This document shows positions 43,085 to 51,410 of a DNA stretch of 64,000 bases, piece after piece (the first letter of the stretch is position 1; each line of letters begins with the position of its first letter). A program made the position numbers and the translations under genes. The notes under the pieces are model-generated. The model was not told the DNA's origin. It was given only the letters and a program-made list of their open reading frames with translations, and searched no databases. Location of the stretch: the NCBI RefSeq assembly GCF_038396785.1, contig NZ_CP151087.1, forward strand, positions 434,001 to 498,000, in the 5' to 3' direction. The DNA comes from Sphingobacterium thalpophilum. Lineage in GTDB: Bacteria > Bacteroidota > Bacteroidia > Sphingobacteriales > Sphingobacteriaceae.

Positions 43085-45304
43085 CTAATTTTCCGATTCA
43101 TATCGATTGACACCTGTTATCCCCCTGACTTGCTTTAAATTTCTCATCAAACTTTCAAGCTGAGCAGTATCATTTACATACACCATAATATTACCATCAA
43201 AAATACCTTCGTTACTTGAAATTGATAAGGATCGAATATTAACAGCAAATTCTTGAGAAATAACAGTTGTAAGTTTATTTACTAATCCTACATCATCTAT
43301 GCCAACGATATGTAAACCTGTCAAAAATGCAGAATCCTTTGTAGAAGCCCAGCGTGCTTTTAAAATTCTATAGCCATAATTTGCCATCAGCTTGGAGGCA
43401 TTTGGACAGCTCGTACGGTGAATTTTTATACCATCATTAACTGTCAAAAAACCGAAGACATCATCACCAGGAATAGGATTACAACAGGGTGCTAAAGTAT
43501 AATCAACCTTCTGCATATCATCGCCGATCAAGATCGTGTCGAATTCTTTCTTATTTATCTTTTCAACTAGCCCACCTATATGGGTATTAAATTGATTTCC
43601 TGATGAAGAACTTACATTAATTTCAACCGCTTTCTCATGCGCAACATATTCTCTCAGTTGCCTGATATCAACAATGCCCTTGGCAACATTATAGAAAAGG
43701 TCCTGCGAACTGGGATATTTTAAAAAGTTGGCAATTTTGTTAATATTATCCGTATTGTAAGTAACTTTTAGCGATTTCAACTTACGTTCCAAAATTTCTT
43801 TCCCATCTTCCGCTACTCTTCTCTTTTCTTCTTTTAGAGAAGATCTGATTTTGGATTTGGCTTTCGCAGTCACAACAAAATTCAACCAATCCTCTTTAGG
43901 TGACTGCTTGCTTGATGTAATAATCTCTACCTGATCTCCATTTTGCAAAATATGGCTTAAAGGAACAAGTTTGTGATTTACTTTGGCGCCAATACAACTT
44001 GCACCGATATCAGAGTGAATCTCAAAGGCAAAATCTAAAGCAGTGGCATTGTTGGGGAGTTGAATCAGTGTTCCTTTGGGGGTGAATATAAAAATCTCAT
44101 CGGAGAAGAGATTCATCTTAAAATCATCCACAAAATCCATCGCATTCTGATCTGGACTGCTTAAGACGTCACGTACTTTTTTGATCCATTGATCCAAGCC
44201 AGAATCTGAATTTGATTCTTTGTACTTCCAATGTGCTGCAAATCCTTTTTCGGCAATTTCATTCATCCGTTTGGTTCGAATCTGAACTTCTACCCATTGC
44301 CCTTTAGGCCCCATCACCGTAGTGTGTAAGGACTCATAACCATTTCCTTTCGGAGAGGAGATCCAATCCCGAAGACGGTCGGGGTTAGGACGGTACAAAT
44401 CAGTGACAATAGAATAAACTTTCCAACATTCTGTCTTTTCTTTCTCATCCACAGCATCTATTACAATACGTATAGCAAACAAATCATAAACCTCCTCAAA
44501 AGGAATCGATTTTTTTCGCATCTTATTCCAAATAGAATGGATTGATTTAGGTCGCCCAAATACGGACGCCTTAATACCCTGTTCCTCCAATATCTCTTTG
44601 ATTGGACCAATAAAATCGCCTATAAATTTTTCACGCTCAGCTTTTTTCTCATTCAGTTTTCTAGCGATAAATTTATAGGTATCCGGATCAGTAAATTTCA
44701 TCGAGAGATCTTCCAATTCGGATTTTATCGCATACAGCCCAAGACGATGTGCCAATGGCGCATAAAGGTAGCTTGTCTCTGAAGCAATTTTCAGCTGCTT
44801 ATCCCTGGCCATAAATTCCATGGTGCGCATATTGTGGAGCCTATCTGCCAATTTAATGAGAATTACACGAACATCGTCGGCCAATGTGAGCAACATTTTC
44901 CTAAAGTTCTCCGCTTGCATAGAGCTGTTTGGATCGAAAATTCCTGAAATTTTGGTAAGCCCATCGATAATTCGGCGAACTTTCTTACCAAACATTTCTT
45001 CAATTTCATCCAGAGTAACATTGGTATCTTCAACTACATCATGGAGCAAGGCGCATACAATAGATGTCGTCCCTAAGCCAATCTCTTCAGCAGCAATTTG
45101 GGCAACAGCAATTGGGTGATAGATGTAAGGCTCCCCTGATTTACGTCGCATCTCTTTATGACTATCCAACGCCAAATCAAATGCCTTGCGGATCTCTTGC
45201 TTGTCCCCGCGTTGTAAAGTTGGTTTACAGGCGCGTAACAATGCTCGGTAACGTTTCCTTATCTCTTTGTTTTCTGCTTCAATATCAATCACATAATCTT
45301 TCAT
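43085..45304 (-). CDS. RelA/SpoT-type (p)ppGpp synthetase/hydrolase
   Basis: A 739-residue stringent-response enzyme. The N-terminal HD hydrolase domain has H63 in IYHPIAVAQIAAEEIGL, HD at 88-89 and ED at 92-93 (ALLHDVVEDTNV), and KLADRLHNMRTM. The synthetase domain has GRPKSIHSIWNKM and RDWISSPKGNGYESLHT. A TGS domain follows (about 395-460, FTPKGTLIQLPNNATALDFA), and an ACT domain closes the protein (about 660-739). The HD motif is intact, so both synthesis and hydrolysis are expected (Rsh/SpoT type). Confidence 0.95.
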   Translation of the reverse strand: MKDYVIDIEAENKEIRKRYRALLRACKPTLQRGDKQEIRKAFDLALDSHKEMRRKSGEPYIYHPIAVAQIAAEEIGLGTTSIVCALLHDVVEDTNVTLDEIEEMFGKKVRRIIDGLTKISGIFDPNSSMQAENFRKMLLTLADDVRVILIKLADRLHNMRTMEFMARDKQLKIASETSYLYAPLAHRLGLYAIKSELEDLSMKFTDPDTYKFIARKLNEKKAEREKFIGDFIGPIKEILEEQGIKASVFGRPKSIHSIWNKMRKKSIPFEEVYDLFAIRIVIDAVDEKEKTECWKVYSIVTDLYRPNPDRLRDWISSPKGNGYESLHTTVMGPKGQWVEVQIRTKRMNEIAEKGFAAHWKYKESNSDSGLDQWIKKVRDVLSSPDQNAMDFVDDFKMNLFSDEIFIFTPKGTLIQLPNNATALDFAFEIHSDIGASCIGAKVNHKLVPLSHILQNGDQVEIITSSKQSPKEDWLNFVVTAKAKSKIRSSLKEEKRRVAEDGKEILERKLKSLKVTYNTDNINKIANFLKYPSSQDLFYNVAKGIVDIRQLREYVAHEKAVEINVSSSSGNQFNTHIGGLVEKINKKEFDTILIGDDMQKVDYTLAPCCNPIPGDDVFGFLTVNDGIKIHRTSCPNASKLMANYGYRILKARWASTKDSAFLTGLHIVGIDDVGLVNKLTTVISQEFAVNIRSLSISSNEGIFDGNIMVYVNDTAQLESLMRNLKQVRGITGVNRYESEN

Positions 45305-45455
45305 AAACGTTGCAGGTAAATGATGTTTTTTGAGTAAATTTGTGTAATTTAGTTATTGTATTCTTGAATACTAATTTTCAAGCTAACTATTTTGTAATAA
45401 ATCTACCAAAATATTATAGCATTGACAAATTAAAAAGCGTTATATAATTGCCCAA

Positions 45456-46088
45456 ATGAAGACGATATTATTTTGTTTGCTATTCCTCACAGCGACTCTG
45501 TCCGGATGGGCGCAGTCTCAATCACTCACTCTTCCTTTGTATGGAGAGGGGGCACAGGAGACCGTAAACAGTTATATGACAACAACCTTGGCAAACGGAG
45601 AGGTATTACCCTGGTTTCCGATTCCACAGGTCACTGTTGTGGCCAAAAGGACCTGGTCAAGTGAAGAAGCACGAAGAGAATATCTCCGCTTTAGAAGAAA
45701 TGTCCTCAAGGTTCTTCCTTATGCAATCTATGCGCAAAAAAGATATGATCAACTTGACAGAGACCTAGCGCTGACTTCGGACAAGAAGGAACATAAAGCA
45801 TTGGTTGAAAAATGTGAAAGTGACGTAAAACAGATGTTTGACCGAGAAATCAAAAATATGACTATTTCCCAAGGCAAAATACTCATTAAATTGATCGATC
45901 GTTATACAGGACATACCGGCTATGAAATGGTAAAGGAAATGAAGGGTGGGATTTCCGCTTTTTTTTATCAGGGAGTCGCGAAAATATTCGGTCACAACCT
46001 AAAGTCAACTTATGACCCAAAAGAAGACTTTGCCATTGAAAATATCATTAGGGAATTTGAGAAATCGAGACCCCAACCTGTCATGTGA
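45456..46088 (+). CDS. DUF4294 exported protein
   Basis: A 210-residue exported protein, signal MKTILFCLLFLTATLSGWAQ. The mature protein has NGEVLPWFPIPQVTVVAKRT near its start, then helices with RREYLRFRRNVLKVLPYAIY and KILIKLIDRYTGHTGYEMVK, the signature of DUF4294 proteins in Bacteroidota. Function unknown. It is divergent from rsh and lies 19 bases upstream of a glutathione peroxidase on the same strand. Confidence 0.85.
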   Translation: MKTILFCLLFLTATLSGWAQSQSLTLPLYGEGAQETVNSYMTTTLANGEVLPWFPIPQVTVVAKRTWSSEEARREYLRFRRNVLKVLPYAIYAQKRYDQLDRDLALTSDKKEHKALVEKCESDVKQMFDREIKNMTISQGKILIKLIDRYTGHTGYEMVKEMKGGISAFFYQGVAKIFGHNLKSTYDPKEDFAIENIIREFEKSRPQPVM

Positions 46089-46107
46089 CCAATCAAACTA
46101 AAACCAG

Positions 46108-46599
46108 ATGAAAACAGTATACGACTTTGACGCACTTCAGTTTAATGGTAAAAAAAAATCTCTCGCTGATTTTGAAGGTAAAGTTTTACTCATCGTCAAT
46201 ACTGCTAGTCAATGCCTCTTTACCAGACAATTTAAATCGCTCGAAAAACTCTACCAAAGATATAAAGACCAAGGTTTCGAAATCCTGGCATTTCCGGCAA
46301 ATAATTTTCGTAACCAGGAACCATTAACCGGTGGTACGCTAGAGACATTCTGCCGGATCAATCAACAGGTGAGTTTCCCTATTTTTAAGCGTAGCCACGT
46401 TATCGGCGAATACACAACACCCTTATACAGTTTTCTTTCAAGCAAAGATCAGAATGGACATATTAACAGTAAACCTTCCTGGAATTTTCACAAATACCTG
46501 ATAAACAAAAAAGGAGAGGTCATTGATTTCTATTATCCGACTACTTCGCCATTATCAAGTAAAATTTGCCGCAATATCGAGCGTCTTTTACAAGAGTAA
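46108..46599 (+). CDS. Glutathione peroxidase-like protein with altered active-site box
   Basis: A 163-residue peroxidase of the GPx fold. The catalytic Cys is C36 in VNTASQCLFTRQF. The second box, usually FPCNQFGGQEP, reads FPANNFRNQEP here: the resolving Cys is Ala64 and the catalytic Gln is Asn66. W125 and N126 (SWNFHKYL) are kept. So the protein has Cys, Trp and Asn of the tetrad but not Gln. It may still reduce hydroperoxides, probably with thioredoxin or bacillithiol as partner, at lower or altered rate. It follows the DUF4294 gene by 19 bases. Confidence 0.85.
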   Translation: MKTVYDFDALQFNGKKKSLADFEGKVLLIVNTASQCLFTRQFKSLEKLYQRYKDQGFEILAFPANNFRNQEPLTGGTLETFCRINQQVSFPIFKRSHVIGEYTTPLYSFLSSKDQNGHINSKPSWNFHKYLINKKGEVIDFYYPTTSPLSSKICRNIERLLQE

Positions 46600-46766
46600 C
46601 CCATAAACTGCTTACCTTTGCCGCGGCTTTCACAACGTCAATTTAATCGTATATCGACTCAGGAACAATAGTATATTGAAGCTGTCTATAGCATCTCAGT
46701 AAAATTGTTCGTTGATTAAATGGAATGATTTGTCATTGAAGAGCCAAATAAAAAGAGAGATATCAT

Positions 46767-47498
46767 ATGTTAAAATTAGATCTACTTATCATTGCTGTAC
46801 ATCCTGATGATGCTGAATTAGGCGCAGGTGGAGTAATGGCAAAATATGTTGCTGAAGGAAAAAAGGTTGGAATTGTTGATTTGACTCAAGGCGAGCTTGG
46901 CACACGCGGCACAGCAGAAACCAGGGCTCAGGAAGCGAAAGATGCTGCCGAAATCCTAGGACTGGCCGCTAGAGAGAACCTGGGCTTAAGAGATGGTTTT
47001 TTTGAAAATGCCGAAAGAGAGAAAATGGCAGTAATAAGAGCTATCCGCAAATATCAACCCGAAATTATTATTACAAATGCCATCACAGACCGCCACCCGG
47101 ACCATGGAAGAGCGGGGCAGATGGTCAGTGAAGCTTGCTTTCTTGCTGGCTTGAGAAGAGTGGAAACTTTTGATCAGGACAATGTTCCTCAGGAGGCCCA
47201 CCGCCCCCGATTGGTACTGCAATTTGTACAGGATTATTATATAAAACCAGATGTTGTTATCGATATAACAGATTATTACCATGTTAAAGAAAAATCCGTT
47301 TTAGCCTATAAAACTCAATTTTACACAGGAGAAAACGTAAATCCTGATGAACCACAAACCTACATTTCCAATCCGGATTTCATGGAATCAACTGCTGCCA
47401 GAGCCCGAGAATTTGGACGATATATCCAAGCGAAATATGCTGAAGGATTTACTTCCAAGAAGATACTTGGCGTTGATGATTTATTCCACCTGAAGTAG
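46767..47498 (+). CDS. bshB1: Bacillithiol biosynthesis deacetylase BshB1-type
   Basis: A 243-residue zinc-dependent GlcNAc-malate deacetylase of the PIG-L/LmbE family, making the thiol bacillithiol. Zinc ligands are in AVHPDDAELGAGG (HPDD) and DRHPDHGRAGQM (HPDH); LTQGELGTRGTAETRAQEA and SVLAYKTQFY are typical for BshB1. The length fits. It is 168 bases from the peroxidase, and is closed by a terminator. The low-molecular-mass thiol it makes is a plausible cofactor for the neighbouring peroxidase. Confidence 0.9.
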   Translation: MLKLDLLIIAVHPDDAELGAGGVMAKYVAEGKKVGIVDLTQGELGTRGTAETRAQEAKDAAEILGLAARENLGLRDGFFENAEREKMAVIRAIRKYQPEIIITNAITDRHPDHGRAGQMVSEACFLAGLRRVETFDQDNVPQEAHRPRLVLQFVQDYYIKPDVVIDITDYYHVKEKSVLAYKTQFYTGENVNPDEPQTYISNPDFMESTAARAREFGRYIQAKYAEGFTSKKILGVDDLFHLK

Positions 47499-47784
47499 GA
47501 AATAGAGTCTATCTGATACCATGATAAAATAAATGCGGGAGTATTCCTATTTTAAACCTGAATGCTCCCGCATAATTTCTTAAACGAAGTTACGGACTGA
47601 TTTGATGGAAACAATATCGGTCATATGCTGATTTTGCTAATGTTTATCCCAACAAAGCAATCGTCTTCACAATTATAGGGAAGATATCCCACAGTAGAAA
47701 TTAAGCCTTTGGCTTATTCTTTTTATCAGCCAATCCTTATTGCTTTCTCATAAACTTCATCCAGCGTAGATACTTCTTAACCTT
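47499..47784. other. Intergenic region between convergent bshB1 and pstB
   Basis: It contains the bshB1 terminator (47533-47573) and a smaller hairpin taagcc-ttt-ggctta (47702-47716). No phoU-like reading frame was found in the 286 bases; short frames on the minus strand lack recognisable motifs. Confidence 0.5.
47533..47573. terminator. Terminator hairpin after bshB1
   Basis: Arms atgcgggagtattc (47533-47546) and gaatgctcccgcat (47560-47573) pair over 14 positions with one wobble; a 13-base loop separates them. Confidence 0.75.
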
Positions 47785-48594
47785 CTAGGAAATAAATCCC
47801 TTTACATACTGTTTTGTGATTTCATTCTGCGGATTCAATAAAACCTGTTCCGTCGGTCCAAACTCAAGAATTTCTCCACCATAGACAAACAGAATATAGT
47901 CAGACACCCGTCTTGCCTGCCGTAAAATATGCGTTACCAATACGATGGTATAATCTTTCTTCAATTCAATTAGTAATTCCTCAATTTTAGCAGTTGAAAG
48001 CGGATCTAACGCTGATGTCGATTCATCTCCAAGTATAATCTCAGGTTCTACAGCCAAACCTCTTGCAAGACAAAGCCTTTGCTGCTGACCGATGGACAAT
48101 CCGCTAGCGGAATGTCCGAGACGGTCCTTGACTTCGTCCCATAACGCCACATTTCGCAATTGCGTTTCCACAATTCTGTCCAACTCCTTTTTGCTTCGAG
48201 TACCATGTATGCGAGGACCGTAAGCCACATTATCATAGATCGACATTGGTAAAGGATAAGGTTTTTGGGATAAAAGTCCCATTTTCTTACGGATATGTGT
48301 TACTTCAGCATTTCTACCATAAATATCCTCACCATTAACAAGTACAGATCCCGTTATTTCAACCCCCTTGGTATCATCTACTAATCTATTGAGTGTCTTT
48401 AAAAGCGTCGTCTTTCCGCAACCTGAAGGACCAATAATCGAAGTTACACTATTGTTAGGAAGGGCGAGATTAATATTTTTAAGTATATGTCGGCCGTCAA
48501 TATAGACATTAAGATCCTTGATTTCAATGTGGGGATTGCTCAAAGGACTTATTATCGACGATTTTTTTGTTTCGATTGAAGGATATGAGTGCAT
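47785..48594 (-). CDS. pstB: Phosphate ABC transporter ATP-binding protein PstB
   Basis: A 269-residue ABC ATPase that powers phosphate import. Walker A is IGPSGCGKTTLLKTLNRL, the signature is ASGLSIGQQQRLCLARGLA, Walker B is EIILGDESTSALDP, and the H-loop is VLVTHILRQARRVSD. MHSYPSIETKK at the start overlaps the 3' end of pstA by 43 bases. It is the last gene of the pst operon, with no phoU after it. Confidence 0.94.
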   Translation of the reverse strand: MHSYPSIETKKSSIISPLSNPHIEIKDLNVYIDGRHILKNINLALPNNSVTSIIGPSGCGKTTLLKTLNRLVDDTKGVEITGSVLVNGEDIYGRNAEVTHIRKKMGLLSQKPYPLPMSIYDNVAYGPRIHGTRSKKELDRIVETQLRNVALWDEVKDRLGHSASGLSIGQQQRLCLARGLAVEPEIILGDESTSALDPLSTAKIEELLIELKKDYTIVLVTHILRQARRVSDYILFVYGGEILEFGPTEQVLLNPQNEITKQYVKGFIS

Positions 48595-49403
48595 ACTACA
48601 ATAATTAAAATAATGATTGTTAAAACTAAAGCTGAAGCATAAGCGCGCCCCTGAACTTCAGGAATAGGACTACTTAGCTGAAAAAAAATGGACAATGGCA
48701 ACGTTGCCGCTGGTTCATCAATATATTTTGGAAGATTGTCACTAAAACCTGTTGTCAATAAAACGCCCGCAACATCACCAATAGCACGCCCAAAAGCAAG
48801 CAAAATCGCGGTAAGAAGCCCTGATCGGATGCTTCTTAGCATGACCTTAGCCAATTCCCAGCGTGTGGTCCCAAGGGAAAGAGTGACATTCTTTAAATCG
48901 TCAGGAATTGTTTTTATCAATTCATCAACCGTGCGAACCACAATTGGAATGGTTAACAGTGTCACTGTAATAATTCCCCCCAATAACGAAGCTCGAATAC
49001 CTAAATAAACCATAATACCAAAACCAACCGCTCCATAAACAATAGAAGGAACACCATACAAGACATCAAACAACAATTTAGCAAGCTGTGTCACTTTTGA
49101 TTTCGCCCCCAAATAAACGTTAAGGTACAACGAAATCGGAATACCTATAATTGCGGACAAGGCTGTCGCTACACCTGCTAGATAGAGGGAGCCCAAGATT
49201 GCGTTCAAAATCCCACCTTCCTTTCCAATATAAAATCCACCTTTTGGCAACTGGCTAACCATCTCCCAACTGAGATAAGGAAGCCCTTTATACAAGATGG
49301 TTCCTACGATAAAAAACAAGGAAGCAGTCACGGTTATCCCAGAGAGATGCATAAAACCTTTCGCTACTTTTTCACTCAATAACCGTCTTTTCGTATTATC
49401 CAT
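48552..49403 (-). CDS. pstA: Phosphate ABC transporter permease PstA
   Basis: A 283-residue inner-membrane permease with about six hydrophobic segments. The ABC permease loop is in DELIKTIPDDLKNVTLSLGTTRWELAKVMLRSIRSG (EAA motif region), and the closing GRAIGDVAGVLLTTGFSDNLP is typical of PstA. It overlaps pstC by eight bases and pstB by 43 bases, so the operon is tightly coupled. Confidence 0.92.
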   Translation of the reverse strand: MDNTKRRLLSEKVAKGFMHLSGITVTASLFFIVGTILYKGLPYLSWEMVSQLPKGGFYIGKEGGILNAILGSLYLAGVATALSAIIGIPISLYLNVYLGAKSKVTQLAKLLFDVLYGVPSIVYGAVGFGIMVYLGIRASLLGGIITVTLLTIPIVVRTVDELIKTIPDDLKNVTLSLGTTRWELAKVMLRSIRSGLLTAILLAFGRAIGDVAGVLLTTGFSDNLPKYIDEPAATLPLSIFFQLSSPIPEVQGRAYASALVLTIIILIIVVCTHILQSKQKNRR

Positions 49404-50292
49404 GCTGAGCTCCTTCCAGTCGTCTCAATATAAGACGAGATATTAAATTAAAAACAAATATGATCACAAACAGCAACAACGCAGAGAACATTAACGCAGA
49501 TTCATAAAGTGGAATTGACATCATTTCCCCGAAATTATTGGCTATTAATGCTGGAATTGGGTATCCGGCATCAAATACCGAAGTAGGGACTTTTGCAACG
49601 TTGCCACAGACCATCAACACCGCTATTGTTTCACCAAATGCCCTCGATGTTGACAAAACAATTGCAGCAACAATGCCAGGTCTAGCCTTCTTCAGAATAA
49701 CATGCTTAATGGTATCCCATTTTGTTGCACCTAAAGATAGCGAAGCCGCTTTTAGCTCATAAGGTATCGTTTGCAGCACCTCCACCATAATGGAAATCAT
49801 AATGGGAAAGATCATCACTGCCAATACAATTCCACCGGCAAGCACTGAATAACCCGATGTAACAACCCCAAAGATGGGAGCGATATACAGCTGAATTAAA
49901 GGTACAATAAACAATACCCCCCAAACACCATACAGAACCGGCGGTATCGCTGCTAAAATATTGACCAACGGAAACATCATATTTTTTAAGGCATCCGAAG
50001 CATATTCAGTCAAATAAACCGCAGTCAGTATACAAAGCGGAATCGCAATAATAAGAGAAATCAAGGTAACAGCAAGCGTACCTGCAATAAAAGGCAAAAA
50101 GCCAAACGATCCTTTCATTGGTGACCAAACCTTGTCGGTCAACAGTTGAAAGATATTACTGTATTCAAATAACGGAATCGATTTTATAGTTAAACCAATC
50201 GCAATAATCACCACAACTGAAAGTGAAATCAGTAGCAGGAGCAAGGTGGATCGCTTGACCAGAGAATCTTTAACGAGACGAGTATTTAGCAT
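49396..50292 (-). CDS. pstC: Phosphate ABC transporter permease PstC
   Basis: A 298-residue inner-membrane permease. The EAA loop region is EVLQTIPYELKAASLSLGATKWD, and STSRAFGETIAVLMVCGNVAKVP is the family hallmark. It starts one base after pstS and pairs with PstA to form the membrane channel. Confidence 0.93.
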   Translation of the reverse strand: MLNTRLVKDSLVKRSTLLLLLISLSVVVIIAIGLTIKSIPLFEYSNIFQLLTDKVWSPMKGSFGFLPFIAGTLAVTLISLIIAIPLCILTAVYLTEYASDALKNMMFPLVNILAAIPPVLYGVWGVLFIVPLIQLYIAPIFGVVTSGYSVLAGGIVLAVMIFPIMISIMVEVLQTIPYELKAASLSLGATKWDTIKHVILKKARPGIVAAIVLSTSRAFGETIAVLMVCGNVAKVPTSVFDAGYPIPALIANNFGEMMSIPLYESALMFSALLLFVIIFVFNLISRLILRRLEGAQHG

Positions 50293-50293
50293 G

Positions 50294-51265
50294 CTATAAC
50301 TTATTAAGTTCTTCTTTTATCAATGTTTCATTTAGTGGGACATAACCATTCTCAAGGAGTTGCGATTGCGCCTGTTTTTGAAGCACAAAAGAAATAAATT
50401 CTTTCAAGAGAAGGGATTCGGTCTTATTGCGCGTTACAAAAGTTAGTTCTCTTGAGGGGGGAGCTGGGTATTTTCCTGTAGCGACGGCCTCTGTCAAATT
50501 AGATAGAGTGCCATAAAACTGCTCATCATCCTCAATGTGCCCATTTTTATTGAGATCCAAAGGAACAACCGCAATACGATCAAACACGTTATTGGTTTTC
50601 AGATTATAGACGTAGTTAATGTTATTGAATCCAATCCCGTGAGTATCATCTTTAATGGCCTGAGCAATCCCAGGGTCACCAAAAATGCCAATACCTTGCA
50701 GATCCTCCTGCTTATGACCAAAAAATTTAGCCCATGTTTCAGCTGCTCCGGCAGCATCCGAACGTACATAAACGTTGATAGGATCCGCCGTAAACTGAGG
50801 ATCAATTTCTTTCCAGGTCTTAAACTTTCTATTTACAAAAATATTCAGCAATTCTTCGCGGCTCAGACCACGCTTCAAAATAGCGGAATAATTAGGGTTA
50901 CCGGGATTAATCGTACAGATAACAGCGTCTTTAGCAACAATAACTGGAACAGCCCCTTTTTTTATTTCCTGCTCGTGTAGGTCTCTCGACACCATTCCAA
51001 TATCAACCATACCTGTCAGAACATCGGCGATTCCTTTTCCAGCACCTCCCGCTGAAATATTGAAACGAACATTAGGGTGTATTTTTTTAAAATCTTCACT
51101 CCAAACTACAGCTAAAGGATAAAGGGCAAAGGCACCGGACAAAGAAATATTACCTTCAAAACCATGTTCCTTACTATAACCATTTTTGACTTTTCGCGCA
51201 CAGGAAGTCATTTTAAATACGATTACATAGCTTAAAATCAAGATTATAAAAAACTTTCTCATCAT
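50294..51265 (-). CDS. pstS: Phosphate-binding lipoprotein PstS
   Basis: A 323-residue periplasmic binding protein. The N-terminus MMRKFFIILILSYVIVFKMTSC has a lipobox (MTSC), so it is tethered to a membrane. The phosphate-binding loops are ISLSGAFALYPLAVVWSEDF, ISAGGAGKGIADVLTGMVDIGMV and VRSDAAGAAETWAKFFG, typical of PstS. It is the first gene of pstSCAB. Expression is probably raised by phosphate starvation, but no Pho box is known for the phylum. Confidence 0.9.
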   Translation of the reverse strand: MMRKFFIILILSYVIVFKMTSCARKVKNGYSKEHGFEGNISLSGAFALYPLAVVWSEDFKKIHPNVRFNISAGGAGKGIADVLTGMVDIGMVSRDLHEQEIKKGAVPVIVAKDAVICTINPGNPNYSAILKRGLSREELLNIFVNRKFKTWKEIDPQFTADPINVYVRSDAAGAAETWAKFFGHKQEDLQGIGIFGDPGIAQAIKDDTHGIGFNNINYVYNLKTNNVFDRIAVVPLDLNKNGHIEDDEQFYGTLSNLTEAVATGKYPAPPSRELTFVTRNKTESLLLKEFISFVLQKQAQSQLLENGYVPLNETLIKEELNKL

Positions 51266-51410
51266 TACACCTAAAAGTCTACAGGTTTTATATATTAAAT
51301 TTTATAGGGCAAATATATATTAATTTGGTAGATATTATAGAATATTAAAAAAATATTTTTACATTTGACATCGAGAAAAGAATACTAAATCAATAGATTT
51401 TATTTGTTAT

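Noticed and set aside
47584..47784. Degraded phoU after pstB
   Set aside because: Minus-strand translations give short frames without PhoU motifs, so a remnant cannot be claimed.
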